From Chloroflexota bacterium (GTDB lineage: Bacteria > Chloroflexota > Anaerolineae > Aggregatilineales > Phototrophicaceae): a stretch of 64,000 bases of DNA. Below the pieces are notes generated by a model. It worked only from the letters and a program-made list of their open reading frames with translations, had not been told where the DNA came from and made no database searches. The DNA lies in contig JAPPMO010000036.1 in assembly GCA_028873975.1 (NCBI GenBank), forward strand, positions 1-64,000, written 5' to 3'. This document shows positions 1 through 7,434 of this stretch, piece by piece (the stretch's first letter is position 1; every line of letters starts with the position of its first letter). Both the position numbers and the translations under genes were made by a program.

Positions 1-56
1 GATGGGGTAAAACCTGGGAAGCCGTCCAGATTTCAGTAGCGGACAAGCCTTGTAGT

Positions 57-75
57 GGCGTTTCGCTGAAACGCC
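57..75. other. Perfect 8-bp hairpin at window edge
   Basis: An 8-bp perfect inverted repeat (57-64 with 68-75, arm GGCGTTTC) encloses a 3-base loop. No T tract follows on either strand, so a factor-independent terminator is not supported. It could be the tail of an upstream transcript or part of a dispersed hairpin. Bases 1-298 hold no convincing gene; they contain this hairpin, a repeat copy and the candidate promoter of the first gene. Confidence 0.4.
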
Positions 76-87
76 CGCAAACAGAAA

Positions 88-126
88 TGATCTTTTGTAT
101 TTCTCTGTGCTCTCTGCGGTTAATTT
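88..126 (-). repeat. Dispersed intergenic repeat R2, copy a
   Basis: This segment carries the words CTCTGTGCTCTCTGCGG and TTTTGTATTTC. They resemble the 'CACGAAGAACACAAAG / CTCTGTG..CTCTG(T/C)GG' words in the intergenic copies near 5758 and 45785. A further 17-base word, CTGTGGACATCTGCCAA at 179-195, recurs exactly at 45830-45846. The copies are diverged and only partly overlapping, so the boundaries are approximate. Confidence 0.5.
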
Positions 127-228
127 TCAGTTTGTTCGTTGCATCGTCCCATTAGATACCATTTTTGAAGCGATTGCCCTGTGGACATCTGCCAAAATAT
201 TGAAATGCACCCATCAAGCAGCGTTTCA

Positions 229-258
229 TTGAACTTGCCGGCGCTCTCGGTGTAAAAT
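229..258 (+). promoter_or_regulatory. Candidate sigma70-type promoter for the iscS-mnmA pair
   Basis: TTGAAC (229-234) and TAAAAT (253-258) are separated by 18 bases, about 40 bases before the iscS start. Each box is a fair match to the -35 and -10 consensus. This is a sequence-only prediction. Confidence 0.4.
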
Positions 259-298
259 GGCTATGGTTCGAAAAATCTTTCCAGAGTGAGCGAGGCAA

Positions 299-1477
299 AT
301 GGGGGCAAGCAGACAAGTCTATTTGGATCACTCGGCATCGACGCCGGTTGATCCCCGTGTAATCGAAGCGATGCTGCCTTATTTCGGCGAAGTGTACGGC
401 AACCCGTCATCAGCGCATCGCTACGGCAGCAGGGCGGAAAGAGCCATTGAAGATGCCCGTATTACGATCGCCGGCATTCTCAATTGCCAGCCTTCGGAAG
501 TCATATTTACCAGTTGCGGCACGGAAAGCGACAATCTCGCCATTCGCGGCGCCGGATGGTCCGCGCGTCATAGCGGCCAGCCGTCGCGATTGGTCACTTC
601 TCCGATCGAACACAGCGCGGTGACCAATACCGTCCATCAAATGGGCGCGCTGATGGGCTTCGCTACCGAGATCGCGCCGGTTGACAAGTTTGGCAGCATT
701 GACAGCGAGATCTTTGCCGAGATTTGCAAACGCGGAGGCGCCTTGGCCAGCATCATCTATGCCAGCAACGAATTGGGCACGATCCAGGATTTGCCGCTGC
801 TGTCTCGAATTGCGCATGCGCATGACATGCTTATGCACACGGACGCCGTACAAGCAGGCGGGCAATTGGATCTTGATGTGGAGCGGCTCGGCGTGGACAT
901 GCTAAGTTTGTCCGCCCACAAATTCTATGGTCCCAAGGGAGTCGGTCTGCTTTACGTGAAGGACGGACTTGAATTGGCGCCCTCCCAGAGCGGCGGCAGC
1001 CACGAACATGGCATGCGCGCCGGGACGCACAATACGGCTTTCATTGTTGGCATGGCGAAGGCGCTGGAATTGGCTTATGACGAGAAAGACGACCGGATCA
1101 GGCATTTTGCCGAGATGCGCGATCAACTGATTCAAGGCATATTGGATCGCTTGCCTTGCGCGGCGCTCAGCGGTCATCCGGATCGACGCCTTCCCTCGCA
1201 TGCCAGTTTTGTCCTTCATGGCATTGACGCCAATACGCTGATGATGCACCTCGATCTGGCTGGCGTGGCGGCAAGCAGCGGCTCAGCCTGCAAAACCGGC
1301 AATCCCGAGCCATCAGACATATTGCTGGCTGTTGGCTATTCGGAAGATGAGGCAAAAAGCGGGCTGCGCTTGTCCGTCGGCGCCCAAACCAGCGAGGACG
1401 ACATCAGCTATGCGCTCGATGTATTGGAAACGGCGGTGGAAAAGCTAGGCAAGCTCAAAAGGGAAATGGCGCGATGA
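299..1477 (+). CDS. iscS: Cysteine desulfurase, NifS/IscS class
   Basis: This PLP enzyme converts cysteine to alanine and an enzyme persulfide, supplying sulfur for tRNA thiolation and Fe-S clusters. The N-terminal YLDHSASTPV motif, the PLP lysine in SAHKFYGPKG (K208) and the active cysteine in SSGSACKTG (C331) are all visible. The long SSGSAC loop is typical of group I desulfurases. At 392 aa the length is normal. The ATG at 299 follows a purine-rich GAGCGAGG. The stop overlaps the mnmA start by 4 bases (ATGA), so the two are translationally coupled, and sulfur delivery to MnmA is the likely main role. No iscU or iscR lies nearby. The gene could equally be named nifS; the function is secure. 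Confidence 0.93.
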   Translation: MGASRQVYLDHSASTPVDPRVIEAMLPYFGEVYGNPSSAHRYGSRAERAIEDARITIAGILNCQPSEVIFTSCGTESDNLAIRGAGWSARHSGQPSRLVTSPIEHSAVTNTVHQMGALMGFATEIAPVDKFGSIDSEIFAEICKRGGALASIIYASNELGTIQDLPLLSRIAHAHDMLMHTDAVQAGGQLDLDVERLGVDMLSLSAHKFYGPKGVGLLYVKDGLELAPSQSGGSHEHGMRAGTHNTAFIVGMAKALELAYDEKDDRIRHFAEMRDQLIQGILDRLPCAALSGHPDRRLPSHASFVLHGIDANTLMMHLDLAGVAASSGSACKTGNPEPSDILLAVGYSEDEAKSGLRLSVGAQTSEDDISYALDVLETAVEKLGKLKREMAR

Positions 1478-2610
1478 GCGAGATTGCTTCGCGGGTTGTC
1501 GTCGCCATGAGCGGCGGCGTCGACAGCTCTGTCGCTGCGGCGTTGCTGGTCGAGCGCGGCTACGATGTCCTTGGCATGATGATGCGCCTGTGGACGGACG
1601 AGGCGATGGGAGGACCCGCGCATAATCGCTGTTGCACGCCGGAGCAGATGTCCGACGCGCGCAGAATCGCTGACCGGCTCGGCATTCCCTTTTATGTTCT
1701 GGATAGCAAGGATGTGTTTCGCAATAGGGTCGTTCAGTACTTCATCGACCGGCATCGCGACGGATTCACGCCGAACCCCTGTTTGCAGTGCAACCGACAT
1801 ATCCGTTTCGACTGGCTGCTCAAGAATGCCTTGGCGCTGGATGCCGACTACCTTGCGACCGGACATTACGCGCGCATTGACCAAGACAGATCCGGGAAAT
1901 ACCGATTGCGCAGCGGCGTAGATATCGCAAAGGACCAGAGTTATGTCTTGAGCGTGATGGGGCAATCTCAACTGGCTCGGACGATGTTCCCCGTTGGCGA
2001 ATTTAGCAAAGAAGAGGTGCGCGCCCTGGCAAAGAAATTCGGGTTGAACGTAGAAGGCAAGAAGGATAGCCAGGATTTGTGTTTCCTGGGCGGCAAGGAC
2101 TATCGAGATTTCTTGCGCCTGCATGCGCCCGATCTAATGCAGCCCGGACCCATTGTGCGGAAAAACGGCGAACTGTTGGGGGAGCATCAGGGATTGTCCA
2201 ATTACACAATTGGTCAGCGCCGGGGGCTGGGCCTTTCCTATGCGGAACCCTTGTATGTATTGGAGATGAATCCCGCTGACAATTCACTCGTGGTCGGTAC
2301 CGGCAAAGAGCTTGGCCGGGATAACTTGCTCGCGGATTCGGTTAACTGGGTCAGCGGAGAAGCTCCAGTTCAGCTCATGCGCGCCGGGGTAAAGATCCGC
2401 TACAAAGCGCGCGCGCAGCCAGCCCTGGTAGAGCCGAGGGGCGAGGATCAAATATACCTGCGTTTCGACCTTCCGCAGCGCGATATCACGCCGGGGCAAG
2501 CAGCCGTCATTTATGACGGAGATATCTGCCTGGGCGGCGGAGTGATTCGCAAATTTGAAGAAACAGAGCGCGCTCGCGGACGGCCGGAAACCGAGCTAAT
2601 TTCCAATTAA
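1474..2610 (+). CDS. mnmA: tRNA-specific 2-thiouridylase MnmA
   Basis: This cytoplasmic enzyme thiolates U34 of Lys, Glu and Gln tRNAs, using ATP and sulfur relayed from a cysteine desulfurase. The PP-loop SGGVDSS is at the N-terminus. The two catalytic cysteines are C103 in NPCLQCNR and C203 in SQDLCFLGG. ATGHYARI and GQRRGLGLS are further family signatures. The 378-aa length is normal. The gene follows iscS with a 4-base overlap, matching donor and acceptor roles. The 3' end overlaps the convergent prepilin-peptidase gene by 15 bases. Confidence 0.96.
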   Translation: MSEIASRVVVAMSGGVDSSVAAALLVERGYDVLGMMMRLWTDEAMGGPAHNRCCTPEQMSDARRIADRLGIPFYVLDSKDVFRNRVVQYFIDRHRDGFTPNPCLQCNRHIRFDWLLKNALALDADYLATGHYARIDQDRSGKYRLRSGVDIAKDQSYVLSVMGQSQLARTMFPVGEFSKEEVRALAKKFGLNVEGKKDSQDLCFLGGKDYRDFLRLHAPDLMQPGPIVRKNGELLGEHQGLSNYTIGQRRGLGLSYAEPLYVLEMNPADNSLVVGTGKELGRDNLLADSVNWVSGEAPVQLMRAGVKIRYKARAQPALVEPRGEDQIYLRFDLPQRDITPGQAAVIYDGDICLGGGVIRKFEETERARGRPETELISN

Positions 2611-3447
2611 GAGCAGGGTGATAGCACTGCCAGCTATAAAGGGACCGTATGGTATCTTGTCAAATGGCTGATAGCTGCCCGTCTTCATAAATCGGGCGCA
2701 TACGACGGCGATGGCGCCGGCCGCGCCCGTGAAAACTGAAAGAGTGATCGCCAGAAGGATGCCTGGGAAGCCGACTGCGAGTCCGGCCGCGGCCATCAAG
2801 ACTACGTCGCCAAATCCCAAGGCGCCTCCCTCAAGCGGCTTGCCGCGCTTTCGGCTCAAGGCGCGCGCGAAAAGGACACCGCCTAGAAAGGCAATGTAAA
2901 AGAGGGCGAATCCGATCAAACCGCCAATGACGGCTGAAAGCATGCCAGGCTCGCTGACGGGAATCAAAGCGGCGTCAATCAAAGCCAGCGCGCCCAGCGC
3001 AAAGGCAACAGCAAAGGGAATGCGCCTGTGCTCCAGGTCAATTACTGCGATTAACACAAAGAGCGCGGCATAGGCAAACTTAAAGAGAGCCGCTGTTGAC
3101 AGCAGCGCGGCTTCATCTCGGATATCGGCTCGGATATCGGCGTAAAAAAGAAGCATAAGCAGCGCGGTGGCTATTTCCGTCAGAGGATAGCGCCAGCTGA
3201 GCAAAGCGCCGCCAGGTCCGCTTGATTGGCTTAGGGTCCCCAGCTCGTCCCCGCTCGGCGCCGGCAGGCTGCGCAAGTTGAACAAGAACGCGCCGATCCC
3301 GAGCCAGGCAAGCTTTGGGCGACGGCTGCCGTCAGGGTATTGCGGCATCCTCAAGGGTTGGCCTGACGGCAGGTGGTCCGCGAGCGTGTTTATCAGGCCG
3401 CCGGCCAAAATTCCTGTGATTGCGACAGCGCAGGATTCCAGAAACAT
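2596..3447 (-). CDS. Prepilin peptidase, type IV (A24 family)
   Basis: This membrane aspartic peptidase would cleave, and possibly N-methylate, type IV prepilin-like leaders. The two catalytic aspartates are visible in IDLEHRRIP (D137) and GFGDVVL (D214), embedded in several hydrophobic segments. The N-terminal part (about residues 25-80) lacks the paired CxxC zinc motifs usual in PilD-type enzymes, though it keeps a family-like layout and length (283 aa). The gene is last in the minus-strand run starting at 5654, 16 bases after the JAMM gene. No pilin or pilus assembly gene is visible in the window, so its substrate is unknown. Confidence 0.85.
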   Translation of the reverse strand: MFLESCAVAITGILAGGLINTLADHLPSGQPLRMPQYPDGSRRPKLAWLGIGAFLFNLRSLPAPSGDELGTLSQSSGPGGALLSWRYPLTEIATALLMLLFYADIRADIRDEAALLSTAALFKFAYAALFVLIAVIDLEHRRIPFAVAFALGALALIDAALIPVSEPGMLSAVIGGLIGFALFYIAFLGGVLFARALSRKRGKPLEGGALGFGDVVLMAAAGLAVGFPGILLAITLSVFTGAAGAIAVVCARFMKTGSYQPFDKIPYGPFIAGSAITLLLIGN

Positions 3448-3463
3448 CAGTGCTTTCGCCTAA

Positions 3464-4012
3464 TCACGGCAAGGGCGCGCTTGCAGGGGCGGGCGGCAAT
3501 AAAGCGAATGAAATCACTAACATCAGGATCAGGCTAATGACAGCCGTCGTTACGATGGCAGCGCGCTGCTGCTGTGACAGGGGGGGCTCGTCATATCCGG
3601 CGTCGGTCTGTGTATCAAAGATCAGCTCGAGCGGCGCGACGCCCGATGCGCCTATGCGCCAAAGCTGGAGCTCCGGTTTGCTGCTCTTGAGCGATACGAT
3701 CAGTTGCAGCAGGCCATGATCGCCGGCGCCCTCTAAATCCGCGATCGACGGGATGGCTGCCGAATTGGGATGTGAATGATAGACCCCCATCCAGACGAGG
3801 TCTTCGGCATCAAGGCGCTTCAGGGCGCCCAATTGCTCATTGGGCTCGAAAGAGAAGCTCGACCGTTTGCTTGACGCGACATTGGCGAGGGGGATCGCGC
3901 TCTGGATCGTTTTGCCGTCTCCGGCGATCAATCCACAAGCCTCATTCGGGACCTGCGCTCTCGCATCGTCTACAATTTTCTTCGCAACCCTTTGCGGAAT
4001 ACGAATCGCCAT
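3464..4012 (-). CDS. JAMM/MPN+ metallopeptidase with C-terminal membrane anchor
   Basis: This is a predicted zinc isopeptidase of the JAB1/MPN/Mov34 family. The full catalytic set is present: E24 in NEACGLI, then H79, H81, S89 and D92 in the HSHPx6SxxD motif. Bacterial relatives such as mycobacterial Mec+ release cysteine from a sulfur-carrier protein; others trim ubiquitin-like proteins. A hydrophobic stretch near residues 150-175 predicts a tail anchor with the catalytic domain in the cytoplasm, an unusual addition. The ATG at 4012 is preferred over an upstream start at 4039, because it lies one base after the stop of the preceding gene. No ubiquitin-like or ThiS-like partner is seen nearby. 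Confidence 0.85.
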   Translation of the reverse strand: MAIRIPQRVAKKIVDDARAQVPNEACGLIAGDGKTIQSAIPLANVASSKRSSFSFEPNEQLGALKRLDAEDLVWMGVYHSHPNSAAIPSIADLEGAGDHGLLQLIVSLKSSKPELQLWRIGASGVAPLELIFDTQTDAGYDEPPLSQQQRAAIVTTAVISLILMLVISFALLPPAPASAPLP

Positions 4013-4013
4013 A

Positions 4014-4376
4014 TCATGGATCTTTCGACGGAATCTCAAACTGGATTTGCGATTTGTCCTGTGGTGGGTCGCGCGTCTCGTAATAGAGTTCTGCGGTCAT
4101 GGTGTAGGCCCCAACAGGATCATCCAAGCCGCGGATATGCATTGTGAATTCATTTTCGTAGTGCATTGTGGCAATGACGTCCAAGTCGCTCACCTGAAAG
4201 CCATCGTCGCGGCGGGCGACAAGTACCAGATTGGGCCGTTCCTGAAAGGGCGTAAGCTTGAGGTTTACCTTCACGCGAAAACCATCGGAATAGGGGCTGG
4301 CGCTAAAAGCCTCGATGCGGATCTTGTCTTTGGGCTGCGGCGCCAAGTTGGCATCGTTGAATAGATGGATCTCCAT
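4014..4376 (-). CDS. Conserved-looking hypothetical protein, operon partner of the JAMM peptidase
   Basis: I do not recognise this 120-aa protein. It has no cysteine, no signal peptide and no membrane segment. Alternating polar and hydrophobic residues suggest a small all-beta cytoplasmic domain. It is separated from the JAMM gene by a single base (stop 4016-4014, ATG 4012) and from the ACT-domain gene by 15 bases, so co-expression is very likely. A physical partner or substrate adaptor of the JAMM peptidase is possible, but this rests on position only. Confidence 0.7.
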   Translation of the reverse strand: MEIHLFNDANLAPQPKDKIRIEAFSASPYSDGFRVKVNLKLTPFQERPNLVLVARRDDGFQVSDLDVIATMHYENEFTMHIRGLDDPVGAYTMTAELYYETRDPPQDKSQIQFEIPSKDP

Positions 4377-4391
4377 ATCGCGCCCTTCTTA

Positions 4392-4829
4392 TTATTGTCT
4401 TGATTCTTGTAAGGAGCTCAAGGCGGCGAGCGCCTTGTCGAAACAGTCAACCGGTACAAAGATATGGTCCCGAGAATATGCGGCGAATACCAGAACAGGA
4501 ATCTCTGATTCGGCAAATGACCGGCTGATTGCGGCGATTAAACCCACCAAATCTGGCTCCAGAATCGCTTCTACTGTGATAAGCCGATACAGGGCTTCGC
4601 TTAAGGTCGCCATTTTCAGCCGGCTTTGGAATTCCTGACAGACTTCATCTGGCAGGAGCATCGTCACTTCATCCTGATCCGCAAGCAGAGCCGAAAAGGG
4701 AAGGCTCGCTTCTGCCATGATACCGGCCGCGACGGTGATGCCGTTTGCCGGAAGCTTCAACAATCGATAAAACGACTCGTCGCCGCGAAACTCACAGCTA
4801 CGCAGTACTTCGTCAACTGTTTGAGACAT
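4392..4829 (-). CDS. ACT-domain protein
   Basis: This 145-aa stand-alone protein looks like two ACT-type ligand-binding folds. It has a FYRLLKLPANG start, and the second half contains EPDLVGLIAAISRSFAESEIPVL followed by FAAYSRDHIFVP, split here only for description. That layout matches small ACT proteins thought to bind amino acids. There is no catalytic domain. It lies between the SbnI-like serine kinase gene (6 bases upstream) and the unknown 120-aa gene. Sensing serine, phosphoserine or cysteine would fit the context but is an inference. Confidence 0.75.
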   Translation of the reverse strand: MSQTVDEVLRSCEFRGDESFYRLLKLPANGITVAAGIMAEASLPFSALLADQDEVTMLLPDEVCQEFQSRLKMATLSEALYRLITVEAILEPDLVGLIAAISRSFAESEIPVLVFAAYSRDHIFVPVDCFDKALAALSSLQESRQ

Positions 4830-4835
4830 TGAATC

Positions 4836-5654
4836 TCACTCGTCGAATTGATAGGTCGCTTCGGCATAATAGCGCACGCTGCGTTCGGCTAGCTTCCGTT
4901 GCAGCCATTGCTTCAACTCCCGGTTTTTTTCTTCCAGCGGGCTTTCCTCGCGCAGCTTGCGCATGGGATAATTGAGCTTAAGCGCCCGCCCGTGGATGAT
5001 ATGGCGGCTTACGCCTGGCGGCAAGAAGGCTTCTTTCGTCGCCGCGTCAATGATGTCTTGAGGCTGATACCTTGGGAACATCACAAGCGCGATCGCGCAT
5101 GAATAGAGAGACCAGATCTGATTGGGATCGGTCAATGGACTGCGATACAAGGTTGCGTGGCGATGATATGATTCAACGACCCGGCGCAAGGTGGAATTTC
5201 TCTTAAAGAGATTGTCCGTGCTGGCATGGATGCCGTAAACCGGTCCTTCGCGCAGCAGGACCTGCGCGACTGCGCTGGAATCCCAGCCCTCTCGAATCTC
5301 TATGTCGGGGATGGCTTCCAGCTGGCTAAGGAACTCGTCCGGCTGCCAATCCGATACGATGTGTTGCCATACACCCAACTCGATAAACTGCGATTCATAG
5401 TCGACGACCTGAATCAAGATATGGTCATAATCCAGATATTTAAGCGAACTATGTCGATTGGCGCCGTCCATCAGAACATATTTACCGTTGCCAAGGGCGG
5501 CAACAACAGGCGGATTCGTGAAGTACTCAGCCTGCTGCAAGCGCGAAATCAAGGGTTGTGATCGCTGCGCGTCGCTCTTTTCGTGCGGCAAGACATCATC
5601 AATGTTGACGATCCGCAAATCTGGCGGCGGAGAACTTATTGGATTCGTCTTCAT
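4836..5654 (-). CDS. SbnI/SerK-like ParB-Srx-fold protein, predicted free L-serine kinase
   Basis: The N-terminal ParB/Srx-like domain has the VLPHE segment (E25) and the MDGANRHSSL motif (D63, R67, H68). A WQHIV segment and a C-terminal LPPGVSRHIIHGRALKL block follow. From memory this order matches staphylococcal SbnI and archaeal SerK, which phosphorylate free serine to O-phosphoserine; the equivalent Glu and Asp are functionally important there. A plain DNA-binding ParB is unlikely because no helix-turn-helix domain or parA neighbour is present. The ATG at 5654 is chosen because AAAGGA lies just upstream; the longer frame to 5750 has no such site. It is the first gene of a five-gene minus-strand run. 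Confidence 0.75.
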   Translation of the reverse strand: MKTNPISSPPPDLRIVNIDDVLPHEKSDAQRSQPLISRLQQAEYFTNPPVVAALGNGKYVLMDGANRHSSLKYLDYDHILIQVVDYESQFIELGVWQHIVSDWQPDEFLSQLEAIPDIEIREGWDSSAVAQVLLREGPVYGIHASTDNLFKRNSTLRRVVESYHRHATLYRSPLTDPNQIWSLYSCAIALVMFPRYQPQDIIDAATKEAFLPPGVSRHIIHGRALKLNYPMRKLREESPLEEKNRELKQWLQRKLAERSVRYYAEATYQFDE

Positions 5655-5757
5655 GCAGTTCCTTTGTACAATATCCCAATAGATTATCACGAAGAAATCT
5701 TGACGGCAATTGTGCCAAAATCGGGTAGTGTATCTTTTCGGTTGAAACAAAAAGCTT

Positions 5758-5852
5758 AACCACCGGGGACACCGAGGGCACTGAGAACTGGTTGCGAAAT
5801 AGCCCTTTTCTTTGTGTTCTTCGCGTCTTTGTGGTGAGACTGAATGTGGCTC
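5758..5852. repeat. Dispersed intergenic repeat R2, copy b
   Basis: The segment contains GGGGACACCGAGGGCACTGAG and TTTGTGTTCTTCGCGTCTTTGTGG, given here as separate short words. Read on the minus strand it is the 'CACAAAGACGCGAAGAACACAAAG' type of intergenic repeat, and its core recurs near 45785. It lies between the divergent serine-kinase and Nudix genes, and no protein frame in it looks real. Confidence 0.55.
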
Positions 5853-5912
5853 ATTTGAATTTCAACCGAATTCAATACATTACCCAAAATCGTTTCTAAA
5901 AGGAGGCTAGAG

Positions 5913-6431
5913 ATGGGAGCCAGGCAGCAGGGTGCGGACGCGACGCAACACCGTTGGCTGACGATGCCACGAACCTTGTCCTTTGTCATAAACGGCGATG
6001 ATGTGTTGATGTTGAAGCGAGATGCCAGCAAACGCGTTTTCCCAAATCAATACAACGGCTTGGGCGGTCATGTCGAACGCGACGAAGACGTCCGCAGCAG
6101 CGCGCTGCGAGAGATAGAAGAAGAATCGGGTCTGATCGTACATTCGCTTCGTTTGTGCAGTATACACAATATTGATGCTGGCGAAGCCAGTGGCATCCTG
6201 CTGTTTATTTTTACGGCGATTAGTGACAGCCGAGACCTAAAGCCGGACACGCCGGAAGGCACACTGGAATGGATATCAATTGACAAAATACTGGACTATG
6301 ATCTGGTCGAGGACCTGCCGCAGTTGCTCCCGCGCATTTTTAACTTGCCGGACAAGCAAGGTCCGCTGTATGCGCATGTCGGTTACGATGAGGTAGACAA
6401 GCTACGATTGCGGTTTGTGGAGCCGAAGTGA
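5913..6431 (+). CDS. Nudix hydrolase, MutT-like
   Basis: This is a predicted pyrophosphohydrolase of nucleoside diphosphate derivatives. The Nudix box spans about residues 52-74 and fits Gx5Ex7REUxEExGU (GHVERDE, then REIEEESG). The start at 5913 has an AGGAGG site 6 bases upstream. A C-terminal extension of about 60 aa follows the fold. The overall layout resembles 8-oxo-dGTPase-type Nudix proteins, but substrate cannot be read from sequence. It is the first gene of a plus-strand stretch followed by two small membrane-protein genes. Confidence 0.88.
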   Translation: MGARQQGADATQHRWLTMPRTLSFVINGDDVLMLKRDASKRVFPNQYNGLGGHVERDEDVRSSALREIEEESGLIVHSLRLCSIHNIDAGEASGILLFIFTAISDSRDLKPDTPEGTLEWISIDKILDYDLVEDLPQLLPRIFNLPDKQGPLYAHVGYDEVDKLRLRFVEPK

Positions 6432-6539
6432 AATGAATGTCCTTTTCATGTCTTGTCACGGATATACCAGCCCGAAGCGCCGCCAGCCAATGGATGTGAT
6501 TTCGCGATTCCTGCAAGAAACGAGGCAATGAGGCTATCC

Positions 6540-7004
6540 ATGACTGAAGCGGCGCCGGCATCGCCTACACTTGCCGAATCTGATGGGCAGCAAGAAGATG
6601 GTCGCAAAAGGACCAGTCGGCTGCGGCGCGTCGGCTGTGGACTTCTTGTGCCGTTTTGGTTTATGCTCTTGCTGATGCCATGCGCGCTATTTTATTTGGC
6701 GGTCAATGGCGAAATACGAATCTGGCACGATAGCGTCCCTGACCCGCATTCACAGCCGCGTCTGCTGATTTCCTTAATCAGTGAAATGGATGATCGCGGA
6801 CTGCGCATCGAAACTTCGTCAGTCTTTAATCCAGACGATGATAACCTGTCGACATGTGTGGAGACCAAGGTGCGATTTGTACTTTGGGAATCGCAAGGCG
6901 GGGGCCAGGATGTTACCTATTGTGAATGCTATGCGCGGGATGACGAAGAATCTGCCTGGGCATGGGACCGAACGTACGGAAATAGCTGTACGGCGGCGGA
7001 ATAG
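6540..7004 (+). CDS. Hypothetical single-pass membrane protein
   Basis: I do not recognise a family. From the ATG at 6540 (GAGG 6 bases upstream) the product is 154 aa. It has a charged cytoplasmic N-terminus, one strong hydrophobic segment (about residues 37-60), and then an extracytoplasmic domain of about 90 aa. The domain has several cysteines, including a CECYARDDEE segment, suggesting disulfides. A TTG-initiated longer frame from 6453 is possible but lacks a good ribosome site. The next small membrane gene follows after 20 bases. Confidence 0.6.
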   Translation: MTEAAPASPTLAESDGQQEDGRKRTSRLRRVGCGLLVPFWFMLLLMPCALFYLAVNGEIRIWHDSVPDPHSQPRLLISLISEMDDRGLRIETSSVFNPDDDNLSTCVETKVRFVLWESQGGGQDVTYCECYARDDEESAWAWDRTYGNSCTAAE

Positions 7005-7024
7005 GCAAGTATGGGGAACGAAGG

Positions 7025-7336
7025 ATGGACATCCTTCAGAACATTGATCCGAGTCTATTGCCATATATTGGTGTAGGTTGCGCGCTGCTGTGCGTGGTAT
7101 TGATCGTCATCGGCTTCGTCTTGCAAGCGGTAAGCGGGTTCTTCGATGTGATCGTCGGCTTGATGGAGATCGTTGTGGAAATACTTCAAGGCGGTCCGGT
7201 AGCCTGGTGCGGCTGTGTGCTGCTTGTTCTGGGGCTGCTTGGATGTTCGGGACTGGTATTCCTGTATTTGAACGCTCCCGCCAGCTGCGCCGAGCAGGCA
7301 ACTAATTTCTGTCGCTGGTTTGGCTTTATCCCCTAA
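7025..7336 (+). CDS. Small hydrophobic membrane protein
   Basis: This 103-aa protein is almost entirely hydrophobic, with probably two or three membrane helices (about residues 14-40, perhaps 40-55, and 62-82). A short cysteine-containing C-terminal tail follows. No family was recognised. It lies 20 bases after the single-pass protein at 6540, so the two are probably co-transcribed. Coding status is supported by the clean hydrophobic pattern and position rather than by homology. Confidence 0.6.
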   Translation: MDILQNIDPSLLPYIGVGCALLCVVLIVIGFVLQAVSGFFDVIVGLMEIVVEILQGGPVAWCGCVLLVLGLLGCSGLVFLYLNAPASCAEQATNFCRWFGFIP

Positions 7337-7375
7337 TCCAGTTGAGTTTCTAAGGCCGATCAACGGAAATATACT

Positions 7376-7404
7376 TTGCATCGCTAAATAAATTGGGTTA
7401 AAAT
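7376..7404 (+). promoter_or_regulatory. Candidate sigma70-type promoter for the 7435 gene
   Basis: TTGCAT (7376-7381) and TAAAAT (7399-7404) are separated by exactly 17 bases and lie about 30 bases before the TTG start at 7435. This is one of the best promoter matches in the window. Confidence 0.5.
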
Positions 7405-7434
7405 GATGCTAGCCATTTACGTTGGAGTATACCC

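Noticed and set aside
410..865. 151-aa frame antisense to iscS
   Set aside because: It lies wholly opposite a secure gene, has no family motifs, and similar antisense frames occur opposite many GC-rich genes here.
4836..5654. Chromosome-partition ParB
   Set aside because: The protein lacks the helix-turn-helix and dimer domains, has no parA or parS neighbour, and its motif order fits SbnI/SerK.
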